Assembly: GCF_022458985.1 (NCBI RefSeq) | Contig: NC_061777.1 | Span: forward strand, 9,836,668 to 9,900,667 | DNA: 64,000 nucleotides | Direction of reading: 5' to 3' | DNA from: Mugil cephalus | Lineage: Eukaryota; Chordata; Actinopteri; Mugiliformes; Mugilidae | In this document: positions 1 through 13,369 of the stretch, piece by piece | How positions within the stretch are numbered: the first letter of the stretch is position 1 | How the letters are laid out: each line of letters opens with the position of its first letter | Program-made: the position numbers and the translations under genes | Notes under the pieces: generated by a model | Seen by the model: the letters and a program-made list of their open reading frames with translations, nothing else | Told to the model about the DNA's origin: nothing | Databases searched by the model: none

Positions 1-3000
1 AGAAGCGACCAGCGGTTCGCAGACTGGATGGCAAGTTTACCACAGAGCATGCACACTATTCCGCTCACCAACCTGGCCATACCCGGTAGGTGTTTCTTTC
101 CGTCCATCTCATTTTATTACGCGCGCAATGCACATGCCGAGCCTATGTGATGTGAGAAATACCCAAATTGACCGTGAAGTCTGACACCGCGGACACCGAG
201 CTGCGTTGCAAAGTTTGATGTTTTTACTTTGCAATATCAACTCGTGCAACCAAAATCCCCGGTACTTTCACTGCACCCCATTAGAACAAAGATTAAAACC
301 TGTTGCGCAACACGAGAAGTGCCATGTAGCCTATTTTGAACAGTTCGGCTTGCTCCTGTTTGGAGGTTATAAATAATACACAGATGATTGATGCTTCCAC
401 CGCCGGATGAGAGACCCCGAGGTAAAAACGGGATTCAAAATAAATGGCCCATGCAGCTGTGTTTCGAGTATGAATTTAGGCGTTTGTTCTGGGGTGGTGG
501 CTGGAGAGGAGATGGAGAGAGAGAGTGGGATGGGTTCTGTCTGTGTACTCAGATGATCACAGTGCTTCCCATAGAAAATGAGCTGTTGGCCCTCTAGCCA
601 ATCAGCGCGCAGGTCTCTTAACTCCATTCAAATTGGAAACGCTGGTTGTAAAGCCCAGTGCTGATCTGACTGATGGAATGGCAAATTAGCAGCCAGTTAA
701 TTCCATATCTGCTGCCTAGCGATTATCACACCTCCACACAAATCGCTTTCATTCTTCATTTCTGCAATTTCTAATCCTTTGTGCTTCCCCGTCTCCTCTC
801 ATCCTCTTCCCCGTCTCAGTTCCCCTCTTTGCCTCTCCACATCTCTCTCATGTTGAACTACAAATACCTGCTGTGTTTAGAGGTGGCATGTGCAATGAGG
901 GCATTTAAGATGCAAATGGTTGAGCGCTTCATGTCCAATGAGGCGTGGTTTATGGCCAATTCTGACCACAGCTTCCAACATACACATACACACCTAATTT
1001 TTAGATTTAACTCCTTGAAGACACAAATGTGATTACATGCATTACCCTTTGATTTTAAATTTGCTGGATTACAAGAAATGTGGTGTTAAAAAAAAAGTTC
1101 ATCCGTGCCCAAGCAGGATGAGAACATGTTTGGCTTTGGCCTGCAACTCAGCTCCTCTTAGTTTATCCTCCATTTGGCTACAGGCTCTGTAAATACACCC
1201 CCAAATCTTTACACTTACTCGTGTTTGCGTGTCACATTTGGCTGTGTGTTTGCACAGATAAACTCCCCAAATTCGCAGGATTTCATCAGATCTTATTTTA
1301 GCATCAACCATGTGTGCTCACTGGGGCGAGCATGTGCCGGATTTCTTTCAAAACTCTGTGTCTCATATCACATTCTCTTTTTTTCTTCCCTCTCTTCTTA
1401 GAACTCAGCATTGAGACTTTGTTCAAACAGGATTAAAGCTGGCATGGAAAAGACAACAGTTTAATTTCTTCCACAAGTTTTGTCTCTCTTTTTAGTTTGA
1501 CGATTATTAAATCCTGGATTTTTGCTGGAAAATGCTGCCGTAGAATTCCCACTCTGCAGCTGCTGCCTGTAAATTAGTGATGCTATTTTCTTTTGAGAGC
1601 GAAAAGTCTGAACGATCCAGGTCAAGGTAGTGCTCCGCCACATAGGATAATATGATGGGATGGTGCTTTCCTGTTGCTGCTAAAACCCTCACAGTCTGTG
1701 TTTGCTTTGCCAGCTTTGCACAGCTGTACTCATTAGTGCACACACCCTACTGTATGATTAGCAGTGAATATTTTTTAAGGTGTTGTGGTGACAGAGACAA
1801 TTACAGTAATTATCATCTGGTCTTTATAACGTTTTAATGGAATCCATTTGACGCATTTTAAACAATTGGTTTATGAGCTACATCAGCCAATAGAAACATT
1901 ATAATGTCGATTCTCAACGTAGCATTGGTGTTTGACGTATACAACATCTTGAGCTCCTGGCGTGAAACCAGTTGACAAGCTACAGCGCATAGGATGCTAA
2001 TAATGAATGTCCTTTTCTGTTGTAAACTGTTTTTAATTCAAATGTTTGTCCATTCATAAGCTAGGTAGGTTGCCGATTATTCTTTTCTGCAACCAGTGTA
2101 GGTTAATTAAAAAAAAGAGATTAATTTTGAAATGACAGTTTCAGAAGGTTAAGAGGTTAATAGACCAAAGGATAATGGCCTCAGTCCATTATCGAGAATG
2201 AGTTGGCAGTAATGGCGAAGTGCCAGCTAATCTATGCTCTGTATAGCATGTTAGTAATGTGCCTTATGTGTAGGCAAATATTGATAGTAAGTTTTTATTA
2301 CAGTGTCCTCCATAAAATTATAAGTCATGGAAAGGACAAATGCTGACAGATTGATTTAAAAAAAAAAAAGATTTTAGATGTAGATTGTCATCTTAAAACA
2401 AATAATGATGCATTATGTGTAAATATAATGTGTGACAATTTCAAATGCTCACCCTTTTACTGGGAGTTAAGAATGGATTAGACATATTGGCTAAGTGATT
2501 TATAGAGTCTGAGGTACAGACAAACAACCTATTTTTTGTATTATTGGTACTAGTGAATGAATGTAGGAAGGTTTCTTTTCTTGGTTTTGCCGTTACATTT
2601 TGGACAAGCTGCAGGCTAGACGAGGTCAACTGGCTGACTCCCACAATCAGCAAGCTACAGCACTACGCAAAGATATAAAATTGCTTGGGATGCTTTCCTC
2701 ATACATCAATGAAAGTGTTATCAATAGTCTGGAGTTGGAGACAGAATGGGACTCAAGAATGGGAATGGGAGTCAAGCCGTAGTCAAATAAAGGTCATTCA
2801 GCATGTTAAATCCTCAGAGACGATGTTGTTTGTTTTTGTTCTGTAAAACATTTCAGTGAGATGCAAAGCTGTGTATTATAAGGGTAACTTGCAGTAACAC
2901 TGTGAGACTTAAATGGGCCCAAAAATAGAACCCTGCGGTACACCACAGAAAAAAACCCCCAGACATAATCAGTCTTTAATTGCTTCTTCTTGCAGGTGGG

Positions 3001-6000
3001 AGACAAACCATTGCAAAGTTTTATCCCGAATGACAACAACATGGTTGAGGCAGCTCAACAGAAAGAAATGATTGGTTTTGTGGAAAGTAGCGGGGATAGA
3101 CTGAATTCAATTGCATAAGACACCAATGAATCATTTGTCACCTGGAGGACAGCTGACTCAGTGCTGTTGTGAAACCTGTCTGAAATTTGTTGAGAAAAGG
3201 AAAAAGGGCTGTGACAAGGCTCCTTTGCTAGAACCATATTGGCTATAACAGCAGTGATTATTGAATTATAATGCTGTGACTCATGACACAGTGAAGCAGC
3301 ATTGTGGCTGCGTTATTATTGTAAGAGCATATTTTCATGCGCGGGTTCCTGCCAGTCCTCAGTAAGCTACCTTGTTTGTGCCGTAATAACTAGGTAGCAA
3401 CCAGACATGACTCAGCTTTTTCTACTAGCCCTACATGCCACTTTGGCTTCAAACTGTGCCGACCTAAACAGTCAGATGGCTTGCGCTAGTTCTAAGCTAT
3501 TGGGGGACGGGACTGGTAGAATTAAAGGAAGCAATAAATTAAAGATGGGAGTCTTCAAAGAGAGAGAAGGTGAGACAAGGAAGGGGCATGGTCACCATTT
3601 TATTTTCCCCAAGCTGATGGATGGGGGACAAGGTGGGCAGTTGTTCTGTAGCTATTCTTAGCTCTGTCAGGTGAATGAGGCAGACTCCCTGGATGTGCAT
3701 TCGTCTGACTGAGATGGTCAGCAAAGGTGTCCTGCCTGCCAAAGAAATTGTGACTCTTTTTCCCCAAGTGGTTCTGTCACCACAATGCCAGCTTTAGCAG
3801 GAGAAGAGTTGTCATAAATTCACATAGAAAACCACAGTTATTAAATTCAGTCTGAATATGTGGTACTGGCGAGCGAATCAACTACATCTCCAATTTTCTG
3901 GATTTTTAATGCATTAATTCGAAGAATTCCAAAGTAGGTTGTCAGACGTAGATGCGGGGATATGCTATTTCCCCTGTAAACATCTTATATATGTTTAAAT
4001 GCTTACACATTGCCCAAAGCGATATGCTCCACAGAAACATATTGATTAATGTAGCTTTGAAACGTTTTGCTTTTTTTCTTTTTTTTACATTTGGCATGGT
4101 TACTAGGGTGACCAGATCTGAGTCTGAGAAAAAGAGAACCCTTCAGTTGAGGGGCACGCAGAGAAATGCAATGCAAATTCGATGTAAACATGTTTGAGGC
4201 TCTAGTAGAACAAAATCCCAGATGATTTTGAAAGTGTTTCAAAGTTTGGGTTTCACACATTTTTAAAGGACATCTGGTCACCTTAATTTAAAATTTATAT
4301 TTGCTGTTTAGTTAACACATTGTGCTGAGAATATGTTTATTATTGTGACTGAAGATATAATCAACACAATCAGTTTATTTATTTATTATTATTATTATCA
4401 TTAATATACATTTTCCTTTTCCACTTATCTCAAAATGTATTTGTATTTGTATCAGAGAAAAAAAAAGTATTGGACTTATCAGAGCAGTGAAACTGTTGGA
4501 TGGGACTTTGTTCAGTGATGCAGTGCCCACATAACAGTTAAGTATCAGATTTGCAGAGGGCTCAGGGGAGCCCTTCTTAACCTCTAGAATGGCTAACTGT
4601 AGCAGCTTTAAGATTTAGGTAGTAAATGAATAGCATACCTTTGACCAAGGAGAAAGGGTGAACGCAATTGTGTTAAGTTAAGATACCCTCTCAGGCAATA
4701 AAATCCACCGCAGAAGAGGCATCTTCAGAGAGTCGGCTCCCTGTGGGTAGAGGGAAAAGGCCAACTCGGGAACTTTATGCTGTAAATCTGGCCATCAGCC
4801 CCTTGACTAGATCACTCTGCTGCCACTTAAGCCACAGAACAAGGAGGATAAACAGTATCAAATGCCATGATAAACACTGCTTATGCAGCGAGAAGGGCAG
4901 GAAATCAACCAGATGAAAACCATTAAGAGGGGGAGAAGATTATTTGGAGGAGCAGATGAAGAGAGAAGAGAACATTCATCCTAGAGAATTAAAAATTAAT
5001 GGATGGGAGAGGAGGTGGGAATGGTACAGCTATTTTATGTTGATGTGCACCCTTGAGTCTCAGTTTACCTCTAATTTAGTTTCCTCAGAGTCATTGTGTT
5101 CTATGAGGTACATCCTGTCAGTCTGAATTGTGTTTTAAGAAGGATTATACAAAGCATACAGTACAAATGACGGCATAAGGATCTTAAAATATCTGCAAAC
5201 ATGTCAGCTTTCTAAGTTGTGTGTTTTAGAAACCAGGTGAAATGTTTCAGTACGGATTCCCTGCTGGCTCTCTTTGACTTGCTCTCCAAGTGGCAGTTAA
5301 TTGAGTTTTCAGCAGAAGGACATTTATCCTGAATCTAATAGTCAAATAATTCAGCCTCATCGGAAAATCTAAGTACCTTACGCTCGCTACCACTCGAACA
5401 AGACTAGGAAAGGAAGGAAAGAAAATTAGGCTTCTCTTCTCCCCGGCATCCCAAAATAGATCTAGAGAGAGTCCATGCTGAGCGGTAATGTTTTGTCATG
5501 AAAAAGGGCATAAACCACCGGTGGTCCTCTCTGAATGGTCTGCTTTCATTCAGTGGGAATGACTCCGTTAACACAGGTCAATTCTCCAAGATAACAGTCA
5601 TCAACTGACGCCACCATCAGCAGCATCGACATCATCATCAATTGGTGCATCACTCTGTCTCCGCTTTTATCCGTCTTGCCTTTAACTTTTGTGCTCTGGC
5701 TCTCTCTTTTTACTTTCAGCAGGACACTTAGCGTCCTGTTTGTATCTGACATGTGAGCATGTAGCCGGTGTCAGGTGGGGAAAAAATAGTTCCCAGTGTT
5801 CGCATTCTGCATTCGAGGAGGTGCCACGCTGATCTGACGCTCTGATGGTCTCTTTGAAGTGACTCATGGGAAAAGAAAAGCTGAGAATTCGTATTATTCT
5901 GGGATTTTCCATTTTTGTCCACGCGCAGATCTTCCTTAGAGTAGAGAGTTTGGATATTGTTCGCAAATGATAAATGACGATAGACTGATTACATTTCCTT

Positions 6001-9000
6001 TTTTTTTTTTTTTGCGGTGACAGTGACAGTGATTACACACACACTACCCCTATAGTCATCCTTTAGATACTTCATTTTTCCTTCATTCTGGTGATGAAAG
6101 CAGCATGTAATAGTAAATTGCATTTGTTCTTGTAGACGAGATAAAAATGACTCAGTTCAGAGGTGCAGTGAATTAGAACAATTTTCATTAGCATGATAGT
6201 TCCTCGTCTGCATCGTTCATTGTTGTTTTCTTCACATTTCCAAATAAACGCATTGCCCTTGAGACGTGGATCAGTGCTAAGGTGGAGCAAATTATTGCAC
6301 AACACAAACAATAATTAATTATGTTCAGAGCTCAGGGGCAACACGTAAAAAAAAAAAAAAAAAAAACTTGATTGTATTATTTTCTGGCAGCCGTCTCTGC
6401 AGATTCTCGCAGATGTTGTGCACACTCTGCAAAATATTTGGCCCTTCAGGGTTGCCTCGCTTTTTTCCTGCGAGATCGCTCCTATCCGCAGTGTTGCATC
6501 GACCATAAGCTTTTAGTCATACATATTTAAGGCAATGCTTGTTAGGGATACGCAAACTGACTTTGTTGGTTTGCCTCAGGTGCTTTGCTTTCATTAAAAC
6601 CTGGTATAGTATGCTGCGTGGCCCCCGGGGACTGCAGAATTTAATTTGTATTACAGTTACTTGTTTCCCCTCACATAATATTACTATAAATATCTCAGGA
6701 GCATCACAGGGAACTGTGCTTCCTGGGCATTGGTTTTTCCATGTTTGTTGAAGAGCTGGAATTGTTGAGTTGCTGATTAGACAGAAAAGGAAACGAACTC
6801 TTTCTGAAAACAAAACTACGTGTCTGAAGTTCTACTCCATTTGGATGTGTGATATCAAAATGAATTTCTTTGCATTTCGGGTAGTTTGAGGATACAGAGA
6901 AAGCTTGGTCCTGAAAACATTTTCTGAAATTTAATTGAGTCCAATTTTAAATTCAAAATAAATGAAAATAAGTTTGTGATAATTATGATGTTCTGGTGAA
7001 CGAACCCTCAGAGCCAGAAAGGAAGCTTTTTTTTCTGCAGATGCAGCTGTTGTGGCTTGTTAAGGTCACGCTCTGTTACGCTGTGACCCTGATGGTATGG
7101 CTCGGCCAGCAGTGATGCTGTTTGCTCCCCTGCCCCAGGGTTTAGCTGTCTGCCCCGCTTATGGTCATTCTCTTTGCCGACTGTGAAGACCTGGCACTTC
7201 AGCATGGGTAGCTGAAGGTCACGTCAGGCCCCGCGTCAATGTGTTGTGGCGGCGGTGGAAAGCGGGGGTGATGATTTATTTTATTTATTTTAATTTTTTT
7301 TGCCTGCAAAGTGAGGGAATTACGTGATGAAAGGAGTCGAGTGATTGCAGTGACAACATCGGGACGAGCTCATTTGCATAATTTGCACACACACACACAC
7401 AGTCAAGCAGGCATGGGAGGACTCGCGACCTTCAGATCTCACTAGCAGCGTTCACCTCACATTGATTTCATGCAAATGCTCAAGTGCTCTTGGTGAGTCA
7501 CCAAGACTTTCACACCAGTTTTTTTTTTTGTCTGAATACAACTACAAGAAAATAATTTACATGTTCCAAACAATAGTTTTTTTTTAAAGGGTCAGCTCAT
7601 GTCTTCATTCATACCACTCTCTATTCAACTGTTCAACAACTGACCTTCCTGTAATGGATGACTCCATGTTATTAATGTTTCTTATACTATTTTATTTTGT
7701 TATATTTTATTTTTATTTTTACTTGTGGTTCTCAAGAGTGTTTTTATGTGCAACTATGCTACTGTGACCAAGGAAATTCCCTTGTGGATGAATGAAGTCT
7801 GTCTAAGTTCATCTGAACCAAAATTACACAGGTAGTGCTGCCTGTCGCGTCCAATGGTTTGTTTCGCCTGCTGAGGGTTTTGAAATCTTTCCAGCACATG
7901 GATTATAAGGTTCAGTGCACCAGAGAGAGACGGCATATAGATTTCCAGAAACAGTTCCAGTCTCTCCACACTCCACTGACCAACTGACAGGAAAGGAAAA
8001 GGATTTAGGGATTTTGATCATATAGACACAACGGTGAGCACCGCAGCTTTGTGCCAGCATTTTTTCAATAACAACTTCCCTTGTTAGCAAGTGCATGTGA
8101 ATTGAAGCAGCAACTTCTGCCACCTCCTCAGTTGGAGGTCTAACTAGTTTAAAGCCTTGCAGTCTTTATTAAAAGAGAGGGAAATAGCTGCCATCCGGGT
8201 AGGAAGTCTAAGTCAGAGCCTGCAGTGTCTTCTTGTTACGTTCTGTCTTTATTTTCTGTCGCAAATGGCAACGTGTTACGTGACAGACCTGGAAATATAT
8301 TATTCACGCTAAGCAGACACAAATCATCTGAAAGTAGCTGCTAGAAACAGAATTACCTTGTTGAAATTTGGTTGTATTCTTTGTTCATTTTGTGCCAGCT
8401 GTCATCGGGTAAGAGGTGGGGAACACATTGTACAGGTCGCTAGGGCATCTCAGGGCTGACACAGAAAGACAAATAGCCATCCACAATTGATCCACAGTCA
8501 CAAAATAAAAGCCACACTGGCACAGGGAGAACATGCAAACTCAACACAGAAAGGCCCCAGACGGCTGGCGGGTTCAAGTCCAGAAGCTTCTTTCTGTGAG
8601 GCATCAGTCATATTGATATAGATGAATGAGGAACAGAATCATTCTATTACTTTATAAGTGATATTCTTTTATTCATTTACTGCCTCAACAAGCATATTGA
8701 GTGGAACAGAGGTTCATAAATTAAAGTCAATTAAAAAACCATAACCAACGAAGAAGAAAGAGAGAGGAAATTAGAAGAAGGAAAAACCTTTAATGAATGT
8801 GACAAAGTTTTGGAAAGAATCTTATGTTCCAAAATGTTTCATCAATTTGCTTTTACATAAATGGAGAATAAACCTTCAGCCACAAATTTCAAGTATTTAT
8901 AAGAAAAAAAAAACCCTGACAATGCAGTTACCAAGTTAAGTCTGATGGTTACCACCAAGTTACCATCAAAACATATGTATATGCTATATGAGAAAAGTTG

Positions 9001-12000
9001 AAAATGATAAGCAGAAACACTTTTCTGAGACTTTTTCACCTGAGACTGTGATGGCCGAAAAATCCCTTAAAATGTTGTTGCTTCTTCTCAAAGTTGTCAC
9101 AGTTCATAATTCATAACCATGGATGCTTCTATTCATGTTGCCATGGCACCGGGCTGTTTTCCAGTGCTGACCCCACTCTTAAACTTGTCTCTCATCCAGA
9201 ACACTTCACACCAACAGCCAGTACGCGCATGTAGACTCACGCTCGTATCCTCCACAGGTTCCCACGACTCCTTCAGCTTCTACATCGACGAGGCGTCTCC
9301 AGTGGGCCCCGAGCAGCCGGAGACGGTGCAGAACTTTGTTTCTGTTTTTGGCACGGTGGCCAAGAAGCTAATGAGGAAGTGGCTGGCTACACAGACTATG
9401 AACTTCAACAGCCAACTGGAGGCTGGGATCCGCTTCTTTGACCTTCGCATCTCCACCAAGCCCCGCGACCCCGATAACGAGCTGTACTTCGCCCACGGGC
9501 TCTTCAGTGCCACGGTCAGCCAAGAGCATAGCGCCCTGATGGTTTTTGATGTGATGAATTTTTAGTAAGGCTTGCGGTTGCTAAGTGATATTTAAACATT
9601 TCTTTGTATGTGACTGCATGTTTTGAGTGCAGGCTGAGAGCTTAATCATACAAGGTCCTTCAGAATTTTGAAGTACACAGTTAATAGCTGTTTGTGTGTC
9701 TCGATCGTCATTATGCTGTTAAAAAAAAAATTAATATGGGCATTGTTCATATTTTTGCTTTCAGGTCAGAGAGGGCCTAGAGCAGATCAGTACTTTCCTG
9801 TCAGCTCACGCCAGAGAGGTCGTGTTCCTGGACTTCAACCACTTCTACGGCGTGCAGAACCTGCACCACGAAAAACTGGTGGCCATGCTGAAAGAAGTGT
9901 TCGGGGACAAACTCTGCCCGGTTGTTTTCGCACAGGAGGTACAAATACACTTAACCCTTGGCAGCAGGATTAAAAGCAATTAAATGATCAAGGCGCGGCC
10001 CCGAAATGTTTATTCCAGCCGCTACTTTCTTTCACCTTAGTTAGTCTTGATTGAGAAAAGGACACATCTCAGGCACGCGTTCATTTTCTGTGTGTGTTAA
10101 AAAGGCTTTCGGTAATTATTGTTTTCGCAGGCCTTGCACTACAGTGATTCCATGTTTTGATCACTTGAGATGCAGAATGATGGTTATCACATCCCTAATC
10201 ATAGTTCATTTTTTTCCCTCCTGTTTTGTATGTGCCCTTTTGCGCAGAAGACAAGTAGAAAAAAGTTCCCCAGCACCAAGACTTCACGCTCCGCCTGTTT
10301 ATTTCCCCCGTCCAATCAGCCGTAAAAATAATCAAATCTTCAAGAGCTCACACTCCGGCGTCACCGATTTAAGATAACTTTCCCGCCAGATGATTCACTT
10401 GGGTTAGGATGACGCAGAGGAGAAGAAGGAGAAGAATGAGAAGAAGAATAAAGTGAGGTTGATGAGTTGGTTTCTGGGAAAATAATAAACTTCTTGTCAG
10501 GGCTGTTGGAGCATCTAGGGTGGTGTTTAATTTCAGAGACAAATGACAGCTATTCTTTGGCCAATGGGAATTAAGTCCCATACTTTCTCTATAAGTACAT
10601 TTACTCTGTTTGCTGTCCTATACAAACTTAATCAGCCCCGCTCCTCCTGCAGCAGTTTCGTCTATTTAAAGAAATAACGTCACCATCGACTCATGGGGGA
10701 GGATAACTGACATGACTTTAATCATCAAGTTTTTTAATTGTCCTTTTTATTTTTTAATTAGAAACAGTCCTATAATATTTTTATTTTTGTTTTTACATGA
10801 CTAAGCTGCCTTGGGAAATAACATACCTCTCCAATTCTTTCAGTGAACAAAGCTGCTTAATATTAAGTGTGAGAGAATTATACCCTGCCAGCGTCAATTC
10901 AAATAAAGATGAAGCTTTTCCGACCAGACCGTTTCCCACCCGCACTCAGGTGACTCTGCAGTATCTGTGGGAGAAGGAGTACCAGGTGCTCGTCTTCTAC
11001 CACCACCCCATGGCGCTGGAGGTGCCCTTCCTGTGGCCAGGCCAGATGATGCCCTCGCCCTGGGCCAACACCACCGACCCAGAGAAGCTCGTTCAGTTTC
11101 TCCAAGCATCTGTCACTGACCGCAGGTTAGTCAGTAACTTCCCTTTGGGCGATGTCCAAAATAGAGCATGCAGTTAAATGGAGCTACATTTCTGCACCCT
11201 GTTATGTTTTCTGTGTTGGTAAGGATTTAGTTGCTTTGATTGATGTTATGTTTCAAATTAGTAAATTATTCAAACTGTCCAACCATGACAGCTCATTTTG
11301 TCACGTCAAAATGTTCATTTTGGGCTCAAAGTTAGTTTTACTTCGAAAATGTGAAAATGTGAAAGCCATATAAAATATATTTTTAGATAGAGGGGCATCG
11401 AGAACCGGTTTCAACTTGCTCATTGATCCCCTTATCAATACTTTCCCAGTCCTGATGGTGGCGCTAATGCACCTAAAAGTTGTTTGCCAACCATCATAAA
11501 ACAAAAGAAGAAGAAGAATCTCTACAGAAGAACTTCATTCACATCACTGACGCTCACGTGATGTCAAGGCGCGATGGCAGAGAGACTGAAACGGTCCAAA
11601 GTGTGGCTTCTCTTCACCAGAGGAGACTGCAACAACGCAACATGCAACTTATGCAGCACCGTAATTTCAAGCAAGGGCAGCAACACCACCAACATGCTGA
11701 ACTATTAGTTGATGACGCACAGCAGTAAATGCCGAGAGCGCCATGTGTTCAACACAACAATCTCCAGTCAACGGGTGCAGCTGCCACTAAGTTTCAGAAG
11801 AGCTAGTAAGGATCCAGTGACCAATTTCCTATTTGTTTTCTTAAACAAGCTCTCATGTCTTGTTTGGAAACTCATTAAAATTGCTGTCGTTTACACGAAA
11901 CCACAAACGCCTACTTTTTGCAGACCAAAAATTCACAGGAGGAACTGATAAGGGAATCGATAATGGCATCGGATCGATAAGCACAATCGATAATGGCATC

Positions 12001-13114
12001 GGTGTAAATAAAATCTCGTCGATGCCCATCCCTAGTTATAGAGTAACAGAAAGTTTATTTCAGGGAACTTAATGCTGTCAATTTAAAATGTATTTTGCAG
12101 GAGGAAGGGGACGTTCTTTGTCTCCCAGGTGGTCCTGACGCCAAAGGCCAGCACTGTGATGAAGGGCGTGGCTAGCGGACTGAGAGAGACAATTACAGAA
12201 AGGTGTGTGCGTGTGCATGTGTATACCTGTTTGTGAGTGTGTGTTTGTGACAGAGAGTCAACTGTGCTTTATGTTTACGCGCTAGATGATGGGTTTGCAA
12301 CACGCAGGCACACTGGGTACACCTCAAGCACTAGAGGTCACAGACGTTATGTGATTTACCCACAACAACAAAAAAAATCATGTCTGTGTGTGTACTCTTA
12401 CACGCACACATATAAAGAGTCATATGTGAGCTATTGTGGCATTTTAGAACTAAATCCAGCGGCATGTTGGCTCTACGGATATCCCCAGGCGTGTAACACA
12501 CAGACGTTTTGGGGTTTTTGAACAGCAGACCCACACCAGAGGCAATATTTCTTCTTCTTCTCCCTCTTTGTACGTCGCCCTTCCCCGAGTTATTTTCTCC
12601 TGATTTACCCTCAGCTTTGTCTGTATTTCACTCCCTCTTAATGTCACCAGTTTGTTAAAAGCCTCAGCAGCAAAACCATCAATTTTCCCGGCATGAATTA
12701 TTCATTTGATAATTCCACTATCAGCCATTCTCACCAGGCGTTTGGTTACTTTGATGTAGGCATCTTCCAGAACTCCATCTTGCCACGCGCACTGCCAGCG
12801 CAGGACTCGGCATGACAACAACAAAAAAAAAAAAAGAAAAGAGAGAGAGGGAGAGAGAGACGACCGGCAGAATTCTGTTATGCAGAAAACTGGGCGAGGC
12901 ATCTGCAGGAGTAACACCCTCCCCTGGTGCTCGGCTCACATGAACATGTCCAGAGAGCATTCAATGTGTCCTTCTCACAGCTGGTGTCTGGCTCGCAGAC
13001 ATCACATGCTGCGTCACAGAGATCTTTTATCACAGCGTGTCTCTCTCTGTGTTACACAAGCGGACCGTGAATCATCCCTTGCTCTGTCCCTGTCTTTTTT
13101 TTCTTTTCTTTCTT

Positions 13115-13149
<35 letters not shown>

Positions 13150-13369
13150 CATTTCGCCCATGTGCTCTTTCCACTAAAGTGATTCTGTGTGTGCTTCTGT
13201 GCGTCCTCCCAGGGCGCTGCCAGGCATGATGCAGTGGATCCGGTCGCAAAGGCCCGGGGAGAGCGGCATCAACATCATCACAGCTGATTTTGTGGAACTC
13301 GGGGAGTTCATCAGCGCCGTCATCACCCTCAACTATCACCTGGACGAAGACGACGATGACGCCACCTGA
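1..13369 (+). CDS. plcxd3: PI-PLC X domain-containing protein 3 (plcxd3), 5'-partial, six exon pieces
   Basis: Coding segments: 1-85, 9258-9514, 9765-9938, 10950-11125, 12101-12202 and 13213-13369 (TGA). All junctions are GT-AG and the frame is continuous, giving 316 residues; the human protein is about 321, so only a few N-terminal residues lie before the window. The protein is a compact phosphoinositide-phospholipase X-domain barrel without PH, EF-hand, Y or C2 domains. The segment GSHDSFSF carries the first catalytic-type His at the exon 1/2 join, FDLRIS follows, and FAHGLF carries the second His at the end of exon 2. The WPGQMMPSPWANTTDPEKL block in exon 4 is typical of PLCXD1-3. The C-terminus ends in an acidic Asp/Glu run. 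The family is thought to cleave phosphoinositides in the cytosol; this is family knowledge, not tested here. Intron 1 exceeds 9 kb. The next gene, c7, lies on the same strand, as it does near PLCXD3 in human 5p13. Identification is by close recalled similarity to PLCXD3 rather than PLCXD1 or PLCXD2. Confidence 0.95.
2580..3240. repeat. Possible interspersed repeat of unclear class in plcxd3 intron 1
   Basis: Phrases in this stretch, such as TTTTGGACAAGCTGCAGGC near 2599 and CCCTGCGGTACACCAC near 2931, resemble high-copy fish repeats seen in many introns. No intact reverse transcriptase or transposase frame remains, and no termini could be fixed. The class (LINE or DNA element) is left open. 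Confidence 0.3.
4106..4284. mobile_element. Short non-autonomous DNA element (MITE-like) with 12-bp inverted ends
   Basis: The left end reads GGGTGACCAGAT and the right end reads ATCTGGTCACCT, a near-perfect inverted pair about 180 bp apart. There is no coding capacity between them. Ends of this form are typical of small non-autonomous DNA transposons in fish. The target-site duplication is not clear. Confidence 0.5.
8403..8605 (-). repeat. tRNA-derived SINE-type repeat, reverse orientation
   Basis: This is the reverse complement of the same family seen at 19690: a region matching CATGTTCTCCCTGTG, a GGTTCAAGTCC-like B-box segment near 8570, and a tail with ACCTGTACAATGTG. It is diverged and sits in plcxd3 intron 1. 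Confidence 0.55.
11387..12036 (+). mobile_element. hAT-type DNA transposon relic with a BED zinc-finger fragment (plcxd3 intron 4)
   Basis: The outer ends are inverted copies: left TAGGGGCATCGAGAACCGG, right CGATGCCCATCCCTAG. Inside, from the ATG at 11574 to a stop near 11709, a short plus-strand frame begins MAERLKRSKVW and carries an aromatic residue followed by C-x4-C-x2-C, the pattern of the BED zinc finger at the N-terminus of hAT transposases. The catalytic part is missing, so this is a deleted, non-autonomous derivative. A GATAATGGCATCGG motif is repeated just inside the right end (11959 and 11989). Confidence 0.65.

Larger units (their letters stand above)
86..9257 (+). other. plcxd3 intron 1 (9.2 kb), no gene seen
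   Basis: The intron starts at the GTAGGT donor and ends in TCCACAG. Open frames here are short and show no family similarity or codon signal. It holds simple A/T runs (for example 6346-6366), an inverted-repeat MITE at 4106-4284, a SINE-type copy at 8403-8605, and an unclassified repeat around 2580-3240. Unique, moderately GC-balanced blocks at about 595-735, 2150-2290, 5240-5350 and 7310-7400 (the last with the octamer ATTTGCAT) could be conserved noncoding elements, but that needs alignment. Confidence 0.6.

Noticed and set aside
9119..9257. ATG-started extension before plcxd3 exon 2
   Set aside because: Exon 2 joins exon 1 through the TCCACAG acceptor with a perfect family match (GSHDSFSF); the extension is intron.
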